From contig CM066302.1 in assembly GCA_033807695.1 (NCBI GenBank), positions 4,216,001 through 4,280,000 of the forward strand: a stretch of 64,000 bases of DNA, in the 5' to 3' direction. The translations under genes and the position numbers were made by a program. Below the pieces are notes generated by a model. The model was given only the letters and a program-made list of their open reading frames with translations, was not told the DNA's origin and made no database searches. This document shows positions 47,800-57,790 of this stretch, piece by piece. The stretch's first letter is position 1. Each line of letters begins with the position of its first letter. This DNA is from Daedaleopsis sinensis (taxonomy: Eukaryota; Basidiomycota; Agaricomycetes; Polyporales; Polyporaceae).

Positions 47800-48198
47800 A
47801 TGATCGTCACCACCGTTCCACAGTGGACTGTAGTGTGTCTTGCCACAGTTCTGAGAGGCCAAGGAGGCGACCCTTGCGCTGGGGACATCGATTCAATCTT
47901 CACCACAGGTGAGCAAAAACAGGACGGACCTTACTGAGACCCTTACAAATGTTATAGTCACCAGTACTTCCTCGACTGGGTTCTCAGACACCCCTATCAT
48001 CTCTTAGTCCACGACTTCCCTATCCACCACTGTTATACGGGCCATTGGAGTCTCGGAGAGCCCAGCCTCCACGCCACGCTACTCCCGCCCAACCCTCCGG
48101 CCCTAGTATTACTACACCGGCAGAGGTCACACCGTCGACAACTTCTCATACACTGCATAATACTCCATTCACCTCGTTCAGGCCGACACAGATTCATA
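47800..48198 (+). pseudogene. Truncated PY-family gene, member 8
   Basis: The first exon encodes a good signal peptide (MIVTTVPQWTVVCLATVLRG) and splices (donor gtgagc, acceptor ttatag) into a Ser/Thr-rich exon that hits an in-frame TAG at 48005-48007. After that the DNA still matches the stalk of member 9 up to the duplication join, where the permease block begins again. Stalk, membrane span and PY tail are absent. At most it could give a secreted peptide of about 55 residues. Confidence 0.75.
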
Positions 48199-48400
48199 CT
48201 TGAACCTGGCGGCCTCGCGAGCTCGCCCCGACACGCCTGTACCGGAAGGCATCGGAGCGCCCAATCAAGCGCTCGAAAATGATCCTGCGAACGCGCAGCC
48301 GCTCCTCCAACACTGTTACCATGAGCCGCTCTAAGTAACCTCCGTCCTCGTCTTCGCACTCGCACAGTGGCCCTGCGCCGTTTCAAGAAATACAGTCGGG

Positions 48401-51269
48401 TTACAACATGTACTTGAAGTCGGGCGCGCGGTCCCCCATCCGCCTCAGCTCCTCCGGTGTGTACCTCACCTTGGCCCCTTTCTCCTCCTTCTCCCCGTCT
48501 GCGTCCGCGCTCGCGTTCATGGCTCGCCACACCGCCGTCTTGCGCGCGTTTAGCCGCCAGTACGTGAGCACGGTGAGCGGCAGGACCAGCAGGCCGATAC
48601 CGACGAACATCAGCACGATGCCGTCTGGAATTGCGGCGCGTTGCGCGTCAGACCACCTGGGACGTCGGAGAAAGAGCACACTGCCGGACTGGGGACTTAC
48701 GGCCGAGGACGTAGCGAGGTGCGTCTTGGATGCGGTACACGTTGCTCGCGATCGCGCCGCCGGAGCTCCCGAAGATGATTTGGATCGGGATCGCCACTGC
48801 ACGCTTGTAGTGGCCCGCTACGTTCGTCGAGATCCTGTGGATGGACAGCCTGGTCAGTCTCATGGGTCTTCCTGTCTGGGTCATCTGCGGAAGGTCATGT
48901 TGCTCTCGCCATGTTGCTCTCGCCGTGCTGCTCAGGACTCCACACTCAGGAGGAACGACACTCACCACGCAACCATAGACGGATACGCCGCGTACCCTCC
49001 CGACACGATCAGGAACGTCCCAAAGTACTTCGCGCCGATACCCACGCTCGAGAGGTTGATCGCGAAGCCGGTCAGGCAGAGCAACTGTCCGCATAGCACG
49101 AACGGCGAGCGCCGCTGAGCCCTGTCCGACCAGAACCCGAATGCGATCACCGTCGCGGCTTTACGCGTCGTATATGACGATCGAGGGTGCGGGATGGGGT
49201 GCGGTGGAACTGTCAGCATGTGGACGAGTAGGAGAAGGTTCGCTCGAACTGAGCCGAGGACACTCACTGCCGACGACGTAGGGTGGGACGGTGAGGAGCT
49301 GCGAGATGGCCGGGCTGAATCCGAAGCTGACAGATCGCGAGCCGGACGCCCGCACCGTCAGCCTTTCACATTGTACCAGGAAAGAGGATGAGCGGTGCGT
49401 ACCCATTTATAATAGAGCTACGCCCAAGTCCTTATTAGTATCCACAAGTGGAGTCAGGAAGAAACGGGGCACTCACGGCAAGAACAAGGATATGCCGAAC
49501 ACTGCGCAGTCCAGCGTGCAGTCAGCACAACCACTGCCGAACGGTCGAACGACTAGGCTGAGGCAATACGCACCGGGTGTGATGACGGACATGCTGATCA
49601 CGCTGAGGCACCATACTTGCCAGTCGGTAAGCGCGTCCCATATATGCCGCATTGCAAAGTGCTCTTCCTCTCCCACTGTCGAGTTCTCGTACCCTGTTCA
49701 TGTGGGTAGGGCGCGTCGGGTGCGTCATACGCTTAGCGGCCAAGGACGCCCAGGTCACGGATACGAGGACGCACTCTTCGTATGTAGGATGAATGCGCGC
49801 TCTTTCGAGGTGAGGAACGGCGCGGTGTCCGGGAAGTCGACGAGAACTGGTGCGTATGTGGTATGAGTGTCGCTGACCCCTTCGCATATGCAGAAGAAAG
49901 GCATACCATAGAAGGCGACAAGACCGACGATGACCGTCGCGGTGCCCTCCAGGATCTACCGCAGAGTCGACAGGAGGTCAGCATCTGCGCTCTCCAGCAC
50001 TATGCTCAAGTGACGACCCTCAAATGACTCACGAAAATCCACGACCAGCCTTCCAGCCCCCTGATCCCGTTCATGAACGAGATCACGAACGCGAGCAGGC
50101 CCGAGAACGCGCCCGCGAGCGTCGCGCCGCCCCAGAAGAGGCCCATGCGCGTCTGCAGCTTCGTCCGCGGGTACCACATCGACAGGCTGTGGCGGCGGAG
50201 TGTCAGCTAGGATGTGCTAATGAGGCAAGCTCGGAGGCGCGACTGACTAGAAGAACACCCCCGGCGCGAGGCCGGCTTCTGTGATTCCGAGCGCGACGCG
50301 TGTGCCTACTAGCTGCGGGTAGCTGTCGTCGTGGCGTGGAAGTGAGTACCCTACGAGCGCCTTGCGAGATACGTCGAGTAGGTACTTAACTCACTTCTTC
50401 ACGAGACCCATCAACGCGCTTTCCACAGGGCGATCGCCATTGGTGAGTGACTTCCCTTTTCGGAGGAGATAGATCAAAGGGGTGCTTACGTTGTTATTCC
50501 CCAGACCACCTATGCGTATCCCAAGTCCGTCATCAGTATCGCCCTGCCTCGGATGGAGTGCGTGCTACTACTCACGGTGATTCCGGGAAGCCAGCGTGAT
50601 GGACGACATCTCTTGAGCACCAGACTAACGCAATAGTTGTGAGCCAAGGCCGAGCAATCGGACGTCCGACATACTTGCATGGGACCGCGAAGACGTTGTT
50701 TGACTAGGTGTATGCGGGGACGTTAGTGTCGACGCGGAGCCCAGAGGTATGTATGGCCGTTACTGACTATGAACCACATTGTCTACTCATAGAGACAGTC
50801 GTCAATGCACGAAACAGCCTCAGAGGGCAACGGCGACGGCGAGCACGCACCAGCGCGAGATTGTACCTATTCCCCGTCAGGTCCAGCTGGGTGAGCAGCC
50901 CTTGCAGCTTTGCGTTCCCTGCACGCCGTCCCTTGTCTCAGCACACTTCTGCAGATGCACAGCGAGAGGACGGGATATTGCGGACTCGCCGATGTTGCTC
51001 CTGTCGACGAAGGAAACGAGGTACATGACCGTGATGATCGGCATGATGTGCCAGTCTACCTTCCTCCACAGCCGCCGCTCCTCATCCGCCGTCAGCGTGG
51101 GCGGCGGTGCATGTTCGTTCGTTGAAGGCGAGGGCGAGGGCGAGAAGGCGGGCGAGGAGCCTGAGGCGGCCTCGACGACTTCGACGACCTCGAGCCCGAG
51201 CTCGCCCTTCTCGTTCTTCATGCTACCTGTCGCGTCAATGACATCTGCGTTCGATGTAGACCTAGCCAT
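48401..51269 (-). CDS. MFS carrier, allantoate permease-like, copy 2
   Basis: This is the tandem paralog of copy 1 with the same exon pattern, including the GC donor after VDRSNIG (intron 50919-50989). It starts MARSTSNADV. The membrane core is nearly the same (WRKVDWHIMPIITVMYLVSF, TRMGLFWGGATLAGAFSG, PFVLCGQLLCLTGFAINLSS), and the C terminus is likewise GDRAPDFKYML. The cytoplasmic loop before the C terminus carries a small insertion (ASADADGEKEE) relative to copy 1. I saw no stop or frameshift in the exons I joined. It is transcribed divergently from member 9, with about 1 kb between the starts. Confidence 0.85.
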
Positions 51270-51364
51270 GTGGTCGCGGTGCGTTCCATGCATGCTTGAG
51301 GGCGATGGACGTCGGGATGTGATGCCGACTGGCTGGCTTCGCCGCTGCAGACCTACAGCTGGTC

Positions 51365-51375
51365 GCTTATATAGG
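51365..51375 (-). promoter_or_regulatory. TATA-like box of permease copy 2
   Basis: The same CTATATAAG box as before copy 1, about 100 bp upstream of the ATG at 51269, with conserved flanks. Confidence 0.5.
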
Positions 51376-52304
51376 ACCACTTTGCGCAGCGCAAGACACG
51401 GGAGGAGCTCTCCTCGTTATCCGCCGCGGATACATTCGTCTATATCTGTGGCCCGTGAGCGTGAGCGTAGACGGGAGCGACGGCCAGTCTGAGTTGTGCC
51501 CTATTTAGGAGCTGCGGAGACTCGGCGGACCGGCGAGAGAGGACATCATACGCACAAATACACAAGGATAAGACAAAAATGCATCGTGCTTCGGGTTCCG
51601 GAATGCTTTCCGCGAACGCTCTCATGCACATACTTAGACCTCTTCCTATTATTATTGGTGGAGAGACCGTGGCATGAGAGTTTGTGGCCGCCGATAGCTC
51701 ACCCGCAGTGTCCGCACGGACCTTGAAGAAGACGGGAACATCTGCAGAGCGGACAATGCAGTGAGCGAAGGGAAGTATTACATCCCCCAGTTTGAGCTGT
51801 GTTTCAATATGCTGAGCCGTGTGTTGCGGTATTATACAGATACACAGTCTAGACGGTCTGAAACCTAGCTCAAGTGAAGCTCCGATGCGCCGTACGGTGG
51901 GCAGCATGGCGTGAGAAGCGGTCGCAAAGGAGCGCAAACAAGTTGCAACTTTATGATGTTGTCCGTGCATCGCACAGAGTCGACGGACTGGTTCTTCCAT
52001 GTACACGTCACCGTTCTTCAGGCTAATCACTCTTCGAGTCACGACGCGTGCGTTCAATAAGTCTGAAATGACATGGCGTTGTAAGTCACTTAGATGCAGC
52101 GGTGATTCACCGAGTGATAGTCATCTACTGATTGTTTTGCATCAGTCTCTTAATATCCTTCCCTGTTGACATGAGAACCGGAGAGCGCTGTAGCATGAGC
52201 ACTGCCTAGCATAGAACGCTCGAGCCGGTTTATATACCAACACCTCAAAGAGATTCAATCCCGTTGCGTAACTTAAGAGCCTTCCTCATCTACCTCCTTG
52301 CAGC

Positions 52305-53617
52305 ATGATTGTCAAAACCGTTTCTCAATGGACCGTGCGGCGTGCTGCTACACTTCAGGGACGTCAAGGGGACAATTCTTTTGCGGCGAAGATTCGTGGA
52401 ATCTTTGACTTTCCCCCAAGTGAGTCTATAATGCTCAAAACCTTACTGCGACCCTTACAAATGTTATACCAGTAGTTGATCCCTCCACAACTAGCATCCA
52501 ACACACACCTAGCATCTCATCTACGGCATCCCGGCCTACCGCTGTTATAACATCGGAGAAACCGGTCTCTGTAACTACCAGCCTCCACACTACTCCCGTG
52601 CAGCCCTCAGCGAGCATTGCGCCGCCGGCAGAGGTTACACCGTCGACACCTTCTCATACACTGTCCACACCTACAATCACCTCGTTCAGGCCGACACAAA
52701 CTCAGCCGAGCTCTGTCACGAGGCCGACGATTAGCACGACCTCCGAAATCCGAGTCATGGCATCGGTTCCCAGTCCGGCATCCAGTACAACCCCGCTGTC
52801 GACCTCGCTAAAGCCATCAAGTACAGCACCGCCGCAGAGCGCGCTACAGCCATCCAACAACCCGGACCCCGCGGTGCACTCACAGGCCTCTCCGACCCTC
52901 CATATCATCATTGGGGCTACGCTCGGATGTCTCGCCGCAGCGCTCGCGGTCACAGCGATCGTGCTATATCGCCGGCGTCGCCGACGGCACACTGCGTCGA
53001 ACGGCTCGGAATCAGCAGACATACAAGCGTCTACACGGACTGAAGGTGTGTCTCGTCCTTCCTATTGGCGGAGACCCTCACCTAATCCAGCCAAACCAGA
53101 GAACGTACCCTCTTCGAGTGTCGACCCTCTACTGCCCTCCGGGCATACTATCCTGTCGGAACCAGGTACCACCTGGACCCCATCCTCATCCTCTCCCCAA
53201 TGCTTCCCTCCAGTCACGGTGGAGAAGTCGACAGCGGTTGGTCACCAGTCACCCACAATCGCCGAAACGACGACTCGAAGTCAGCCTGAGCAACTCCTCA
53301 GAGAAGCCGCGGCGTCATCCGTCCCTCACCGAGCAACAGCTGTACATGACCGCGGCTTCCTCGGAGATTATAGCGGTCAGGTCGCAGGTATCGCAACAGG
53401 CAATCCAGTGCGGGAACACCGCCGGTACTCGTTCACCGGAGGCCAGTCACAAGTTGTATACTACGAGATCGACGGCGGGGTTCGACTGGAGGGAGGCCCC
53501 CCGGCATGGATGTTCGCAGGAGTGCGTGACGAGATTGTCGTCCTGCCTCCGCCGTACGACTCGGAGGGAGTCTGCGACGGCGTTGGGGCAGAGATGCCTC
53601 ATACTTCGACCCGGTAA
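52305..53617 (+). CDS. PY-tailed membrane protein, member 9
   Basis: Exon 1 (52305-52419) and exon 2 (from 52473) join in phase; the product is 419 residues, or 401 if the 54 nt stretch at 53046-53099 (GTGTGT to CCAG) is spliced out. The N terminus MIVKTVSQWTVRRAATLQG is homologous to the signal peptide of member 8, but charged residues now interrupt its hydrophobic core. A Ser/Thr/Pro-rich stalk is followed by the span LHIIIGATLGCLAAALAVTA and six arginines. The tail has VYYEIDGGVRLEGGPPAW and then VVLPPPYDSEG, with about 20 further residues. Unlike its relatives, the PPPY is therefore not at the very end. It may still enter the membrane through its span as a signal anchor. Confidence 0.75.
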
Positions 53618-53675
53618 CCCGAGCTTTGCACATAGCAGTACGAGTGGAGCGGAGCGATGGGCTCTTCTGCCAATA

Positions 53676-54241
53676 CTATCATGTACGGGGTTTTGCAAAA
53701 TTTATTTTGCAACTTCCGTCTCTCCTTCAAATGGGGGTGCACAACCTCAATTTTTGGTACGTATATAACGAATGCATCAAGAAACACGTTTATGAAGTTT
53801 GATGGACATAGCATAAGAATTGCGAACACAACGGAAGTAAGAATTTACGCGCCCGAGAAAAGCATACTTTGCACCACTGTGCAAACAGCGCCCAAATTGC
53901 ACATTCTAACATGACTATGTCATGGCAAACGTTTTTCTGAGAGAATCGGGTGTCTCAAACGCGTGCGTAGCATCCTCAATACCTCACAGGCAAAAACATA
54001 CGGTCCAACGCTAGGTGTACATCGAGGGATCTCTCATTTGATGGCGTGACAGGGGGGTGTATACAAATGTTACCCCTTCGTCCGCCCTCATCCCTTCCAT
54101 TCTGCTCAATCTGAGTAGACATATAGTGCAGAGACATACTGTAGATTGTACCTGCAAATTTGTATCGTAATCCGTGAAGGGACGGGGAAGTAGCACCGAT
54201 TTGTCAAATTTTGCAATTTTGCAAAACCCCGTACATGATAG
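53676..54241. mobile_element. MITE-like element with 27 bp terminal inverted repeats
   Basis: The ends are a perfect 27 bp inverted repeat, ctatcatgtacggggttttg at the left followed by caaaatt, at 53676-53702 and 54215-54241. Both ends are flanked by TA, which fits TA target-site duplication as made by Tc1/mariner-type transposases. The 566 bp interior is AT-rich compared with its flanks and encodes no transposase, so it would be non-autonomous. It sits 60 bp after the stop of member 9. Confidence 0.7.
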
Positions 54242-54244
54242 TAT

Positions 54245-54942
54245 CATTCAGTGTAGCTTCGCGCCTGGTGGCGGCGGCTGTCCGTATCTACGAGGGCGCG
54301 TGTCACAGTGCCACGTGAGAGTAATGTATGACGGCGCGGCGCTATCCGCTGCATCATTCGTTCTCAGCCAACGCCATCACTACGACTGGGAGCCCAGCAC
54401 GCCTGCACCCACCGCCCCTTGACAGGAGGCTCAAGGTGCAGTACTGTGCCACATCGCGAAAGCCGGCCTTCGCATTGTTAACGATGCGAGACCGACTCCG
54501 GGAAGTACTAGGGTAAGTGCCAAGTCTGACATCCGATATGCTTTGGACATGGACGGGGTATTTCTTTACTCACCATCTGCCATGGACCCGTGTTGAATCT
54601 GTGCGTACATATCATCCTTTTGACAGATATCAGATAATATCAAGCGCCGATGGAAGCACATGGAGAGCGAAATTGAGAGGAATGGAAGGCGAGAGAGGGA
54701 TTCCATCAACGACCAGCTGAGGTGCGATAGTGTTTGGTGAGTCAGTCAGTTCTCCTGGTGCTCGTCCTTGTACTAGGTACAGAGATTGACAGCAAACGTG
54801 ATGCGGCGTGGATCTGAAGCTAACTTATGCCCTCTTCAGCAGTCTTGTCCATCGCGGTGTCTATCTGTGTACAGCTTACCGTTGAACGATGGCCCATCGT
54901 ATGACAGCATTAATGGTGTTATGATAGGTCCAGAGAAGGGCC
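54245..54942. other. Intergenic gap between the two mobile elements
   Basis: Only short frames; no gene, RNA or repeat recognised. It separates the MITE-like element from the retrotransposon. Confidence 0.4.
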
Positions 54943-55125
54943 TGTTGAAAGTAACCCGGCGCTTGTAGAGCGCTTAGGGCGGTACTGTACAGCTCGGCCA
55001 TGGCCGAAACCTTATTCCGCGTAGTATCTACTGTACATTGTAGATACATCAAAATCTCTAGTCCTGTTGCATCCTTCCGCTTCGCTCGTCGTCGCTCTGC
55101 TCGTGTTCTTGCCTATTTCCTAATA
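54943..55125 (+). repeat. 5' LTR
   Basis: A 183 bp repeat beginning tgttgaaagtaacccgg and ending cctatttcctaata. It appears identical to the right copy. Confidence 0.9.
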
Positions 55126-55137
55126 GGTTATGAGCCC
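55126..55137 (+). other. Primer-binding site, half-tRNA initiator Met type
   Basis: The interior starts ggttatgagccc, the exact complement of the anticodon-arm sequence GGGCTCATAACC of initiator methionine tRNA. Copia-type elements are known to prime from a cleaved half of this tRNA rather than from its 3' end. The position next to the LTR supports the assignment. Confidence 0.75.
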
Positions 55138-55300
55138 TGCTGCTTAAACTGCTCGTTCTCACTTGTCATCGTCGTCAACTCGTTCGTAACCGCTCGCAAA
55201 CGGTCGGTAGCCTCCCGAGCAACTTCAGTCCGACACACGTCTTCGACTCCGAGCCCACTGTCCTTACCCCCTCATCTCCCCCGCTGTCTCCCCCATCACC

Positions 55301-56137
55301 ATGGACGAAAGACCCAGTCAACACCGCATCACGCAGCTCATCGAGGGCAACTACGAGGTGTGGCGCGTTCAGATGAGTTCTATCCTCGTTGCATTGGATC
55401 TCTGGGACGTTGTCCGCCCATCCTCCGAGGTCCCGACCGAGGAGATGATCCCCAAGGGTCCGAAGGGAGTGCGGGAGCAGCAGAAGAAGCGGGAGCTGGC
55501 TAGGTCGAAGATCATCCTTGCCATCGATCCCTCCCAGGTGCCTTTCGTGTTGGGCATGGAAAACCCTCGCGAGATGTGGGAAGCGCTCGAGCAGGTGCAT
55601 CGTTCTTCGTCAGTCAATTCTGCCCTCTCTCTCCGTCGCTCCTTCCTTCGCATGGTCAAGAACGAGGACGAGTCTGCCATCGGCTGGATCGGTCGTGTTC
55701 GTGCACGAGCTCTCGAGCTCTCTCACACCCCTTGTCCCGCCACGACCATTGACATCATCCTCGTCATCACCGAAGGCCTTTCCCCCGATTATGCCCCCGT
55801 CCTCACGCAGCTCGAGTCCCTTCCGTTCGACTCGCTCACCATCTCTGCTGTCACCACTCGCATCACTGGCTTCGAAGCTCAACTTCGTCGTGCCCAGGCC
55901 AGTGCTTCGGACTTCTCCAGCGCTCATGCGCTCGTCGCTCGTGGCGAAGTCACCTGCCACCTCTGCGGAGGTGTTGGCCACTACATCCGTGAGTGCCCGA
56001 CTCCCAAGTCGTTTGCTAAGCCGAAGAAGACTCGAGGCAGGGAGGAGGAAGGTGGTGATGGGGAGGGGCGTCTCTCATCGCACGTTGCGCGTTTTGGGAT
56101 AGATGATTCGGACACTGAGGTTCTCCGCTTGTACTAA
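55301..56137 (+). CDS. Copia-type Gag polyprotein with zinc knuckle
   Basis: An uninterrupted 278-residue frame. The N-terminal part (LIEGNYEVWRVQMSSIL, then LWDVV) has the DUF4219-like start of copia Gag. The middle matches the UBN2-like capsid region (MWEALEQVH, SALSLRRSFLRM). A CCHC zinc knuckle CHLCGGVGHYIREC (C-x2-C-x4-H-x4-C) lies at about residues 214-227, for RNA packaging, followed by a basic and then acidic end. The ORF ends with a normal stop 34 bp before the right LTR, so it is a designed Gag-only product rather than a fusion cut short. It should assemble virus-like particles. Confidence 0.9.
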   Translation: MDERPSQHRITQLIEGNYEVWRVQMSSILVALDLWDVVRPSSEVPTEEMIPKGPKGVREQQKKRELARSKIILAIDPSQVPFVLGMENPREMWEALEQVHRSSSVNSALSLRRSFLRMVKNEDESAIGWIGRVRARALELSHTPCPATTIDIILVITEGLSPDYAPVLTQLESLPFDSLTISAVTTRITGFEAQLRRAQASASDFSSAHALVARGEVTCHLCGGVGHYIRECPTPKSFAKPKKTRGREEEGGDGEGRLSSHVARFGIDDSDTEVLRLY

Positions 56138-56171
56138 TGGCTCTTGCTCACAAGCGCAGGCTTAAGGGGCG

Positions 56172-56354
56172 TGTTGAAAGTAACCCGGCGCTTGTAGAGC
56201 GCTTAGGGCGGTACTGTACAGCTCGGCCATGGCCGAAACCTTATTCCGCGTAGTATCTACTGTACATTGTAGATACATCAAAATCTCTAGTCCTGTTGCA
56301 TCCTTCCGCTTCGCTCGTCGTCGCTCTGCTCGTGTTCTTGCCTATTTCCTAATA
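56172..56354 (+). repeat. 3' LTR
   Basis: The second 183 bp copy, same ends as the left LTR, followed by the target duplication gggcc. Confidence 0.9.
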
Positions 56355-56696
56355 GGGCCGACCTCCGAGTCAGGCAGCCCTGCTCTACGCTCCAATCACT
56401 GACATTCGGGTGCACAATCGTCGGCTGTTAATGAGAGGTCTGACCTCTTCCCTTGCCGTAGCTAATGACTATCCCAGATCCTCACTCGAAGTCCAAGTAC
56501 TGCTATTACGGGATTTCCGCAGGTCTCTTTTGATGATCTGTCAATGTCACATCAACCTACTAAGACTGGGAGCACTTAAGACTCTACCTGAGCAAAGATC
56601 AGCCATGAATCTCGTTGACCCACCCCTCCCGCCACTCGTTTTACCGACCTGACTCGACGTTCATTCGTACTACGCAATCCTCTCGCACTCATCTCA

Positions 56697-57790
56697 ATGG
56701 AGAGAAGGAATCGAGTATGCAGTACTCTCACGGGTATCTTAACATCCAGACATGGTACGGACTGTTATGATGACGGGAAACAAACGCAGAGTGGAGACGG
56801 CGGGTCATCCACCAGTAACACACCTCTGTCGAGCTTCAATCCACGTAAGTCTGACCTTCAATGTTCCCCTTGAAGTAACGTCAATTCTGATGGGAATATA
56901 GCCTCTTCGACGCTAACATCAACTCCAGCTCCCGTACCTTCTCCTGAAAATACCCAGTCCACACCGTCTACTTCCGATATCATGGCGACTCCGACCCAGA
57001 CTAGAAGCAATGCAGGTACCACACCCGTAGGCAGGTCAAGTACCGCATCGACTCAGTCTACGCGGTCTTCACCACCAACTGGCGACACCTCTCTACCTCA
57101 GGCTGTTCCTAAAAATACATCTACGAGCAATAATACTGATACTTCAATCGACTCTGATTCGGCTAGTACGCTGGAGACATTCACACAGTCGATCAGCCCT
57201 TCGGACAACTCTTCCTCTGACACCACCACATCCCAGCCTTCTGTGACAACCGTGACGGGGCCATTTTCATCGCCGAGCACTTCCAGGGCGACTCCCAGTC
57301 ACAGAGACGGCCTGGTCGGCGTTGCCGTAGGAGGGAGCATCCTAATGCTCCTCCTTCTCTTGATTGCCGCATGGCTATATCGAAGGTGTCGTCGTCGTCA
57401 ACAGATCGCAACGCCGCCGGGCTCAGAAGATGATGTGTTCTGCACTCCAGGTAGGTGGCATTCAAGTTCCTCCTCGTACAGATGCCAATGCTGATGATGC
57501 GGTCAACGTGCGTACTGTCAGAAGAGGACTTCTTGCCGCCTTATTCCCCCACATCACTTCGATCTCAGGAGATGGATGTGAAGCAGCGCCGCATGTCTGA
57601 GAAGTCCGGACTTGCTCCTTCCCTACCCGAGTACGGCTACACTGCCTACGAGCCGCAAGTGCTCCCATACCAGAGTAGCGAGATCGGACATGAGGAAGAC
57701 GCGACGGTCTCCACGACCTGTCTTATGGACGCCCTCGAATTGACGCCTTCAAGACACATGGAAAAGAACTTGGCGTCGGCTTCGTTATGA
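56697..57790 (+). CDS. Short-tail PY membrane protein, member 10
   Basis: Three exons (56697-56844, 56902-57450, 57522-57790) join in phase to 321 residues. The start MERRNRVC and its upstream bases match member 6. The Ser/Thr-rich stalk carries TSDIMATPTQTRSNAGTT, also shared with member 6, which ties the two subfamilies together. The span is VGVAVGGSILMLLLLLIAAW followed by YRRCRRR. After the post-membrane intron the tail reads EEDFLPPYSP, then RMSEKSGLAPSLPEYGYTAY and EPQVLPYQ. The PPxY motif thus lies near the start of the short tail, and a second tyrosine box LPEYGY follows. No signal peptide is seen. Confidence 0.8.

Larger units (their letters stand above)
43797..48198. repeat. Direct tandem duplication, unit 1 (permease plus truncated PY gene)
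   Basis: A block of about 4.4 kb begins near tgaacctcgctg and continues through the first permease and the 5' part of a PY gene. It is followed directly by the same block again. The join at about 48198 cuts the PY gene of unit 1 at the shared string cgttcaggccgacaca. Boundaries are by eye. Confidence 0.8.
48199..52700. repeat. Direct tandem duplication, unit 2
   Basis: The second copy of the 4.4 kb block, beginning near tgaacctggcgg, contains the second permease and the start of the full-length PY gene (member 9). The coding parts of the two units are very similar; intergenic parts have diverged more, so the duplication is not brand new. Confidence 0.8.
54943..56354 (+). mobile_element. Gag-only copia-type LTR retrotransposon
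   Basis: Two 183 bp direct repeats flank a 1.05 kb interior. A five-base target duplication gggcc lies immediately outside both ends (54938-54942 and 56355-56359). The interior begins with a primer-binding site and encodes one Gag-like protein; there is no protease, integrase or reverse transcriptase. A short purine run (aagggg) precedes the right LTR. It must depend on an autonomous copia relative for movement. The LTRs look identical base for base, so insertion was recent. Confidence 0.9.

Noticed and set aside
55518..56102. 194-codon frame overlapping Gag in another phase
   Set aside because: Shadow of the Gag ORF, Ser/Arg-rich with no motif; no sign of a frameshift site for a Gag-Pol fusion.
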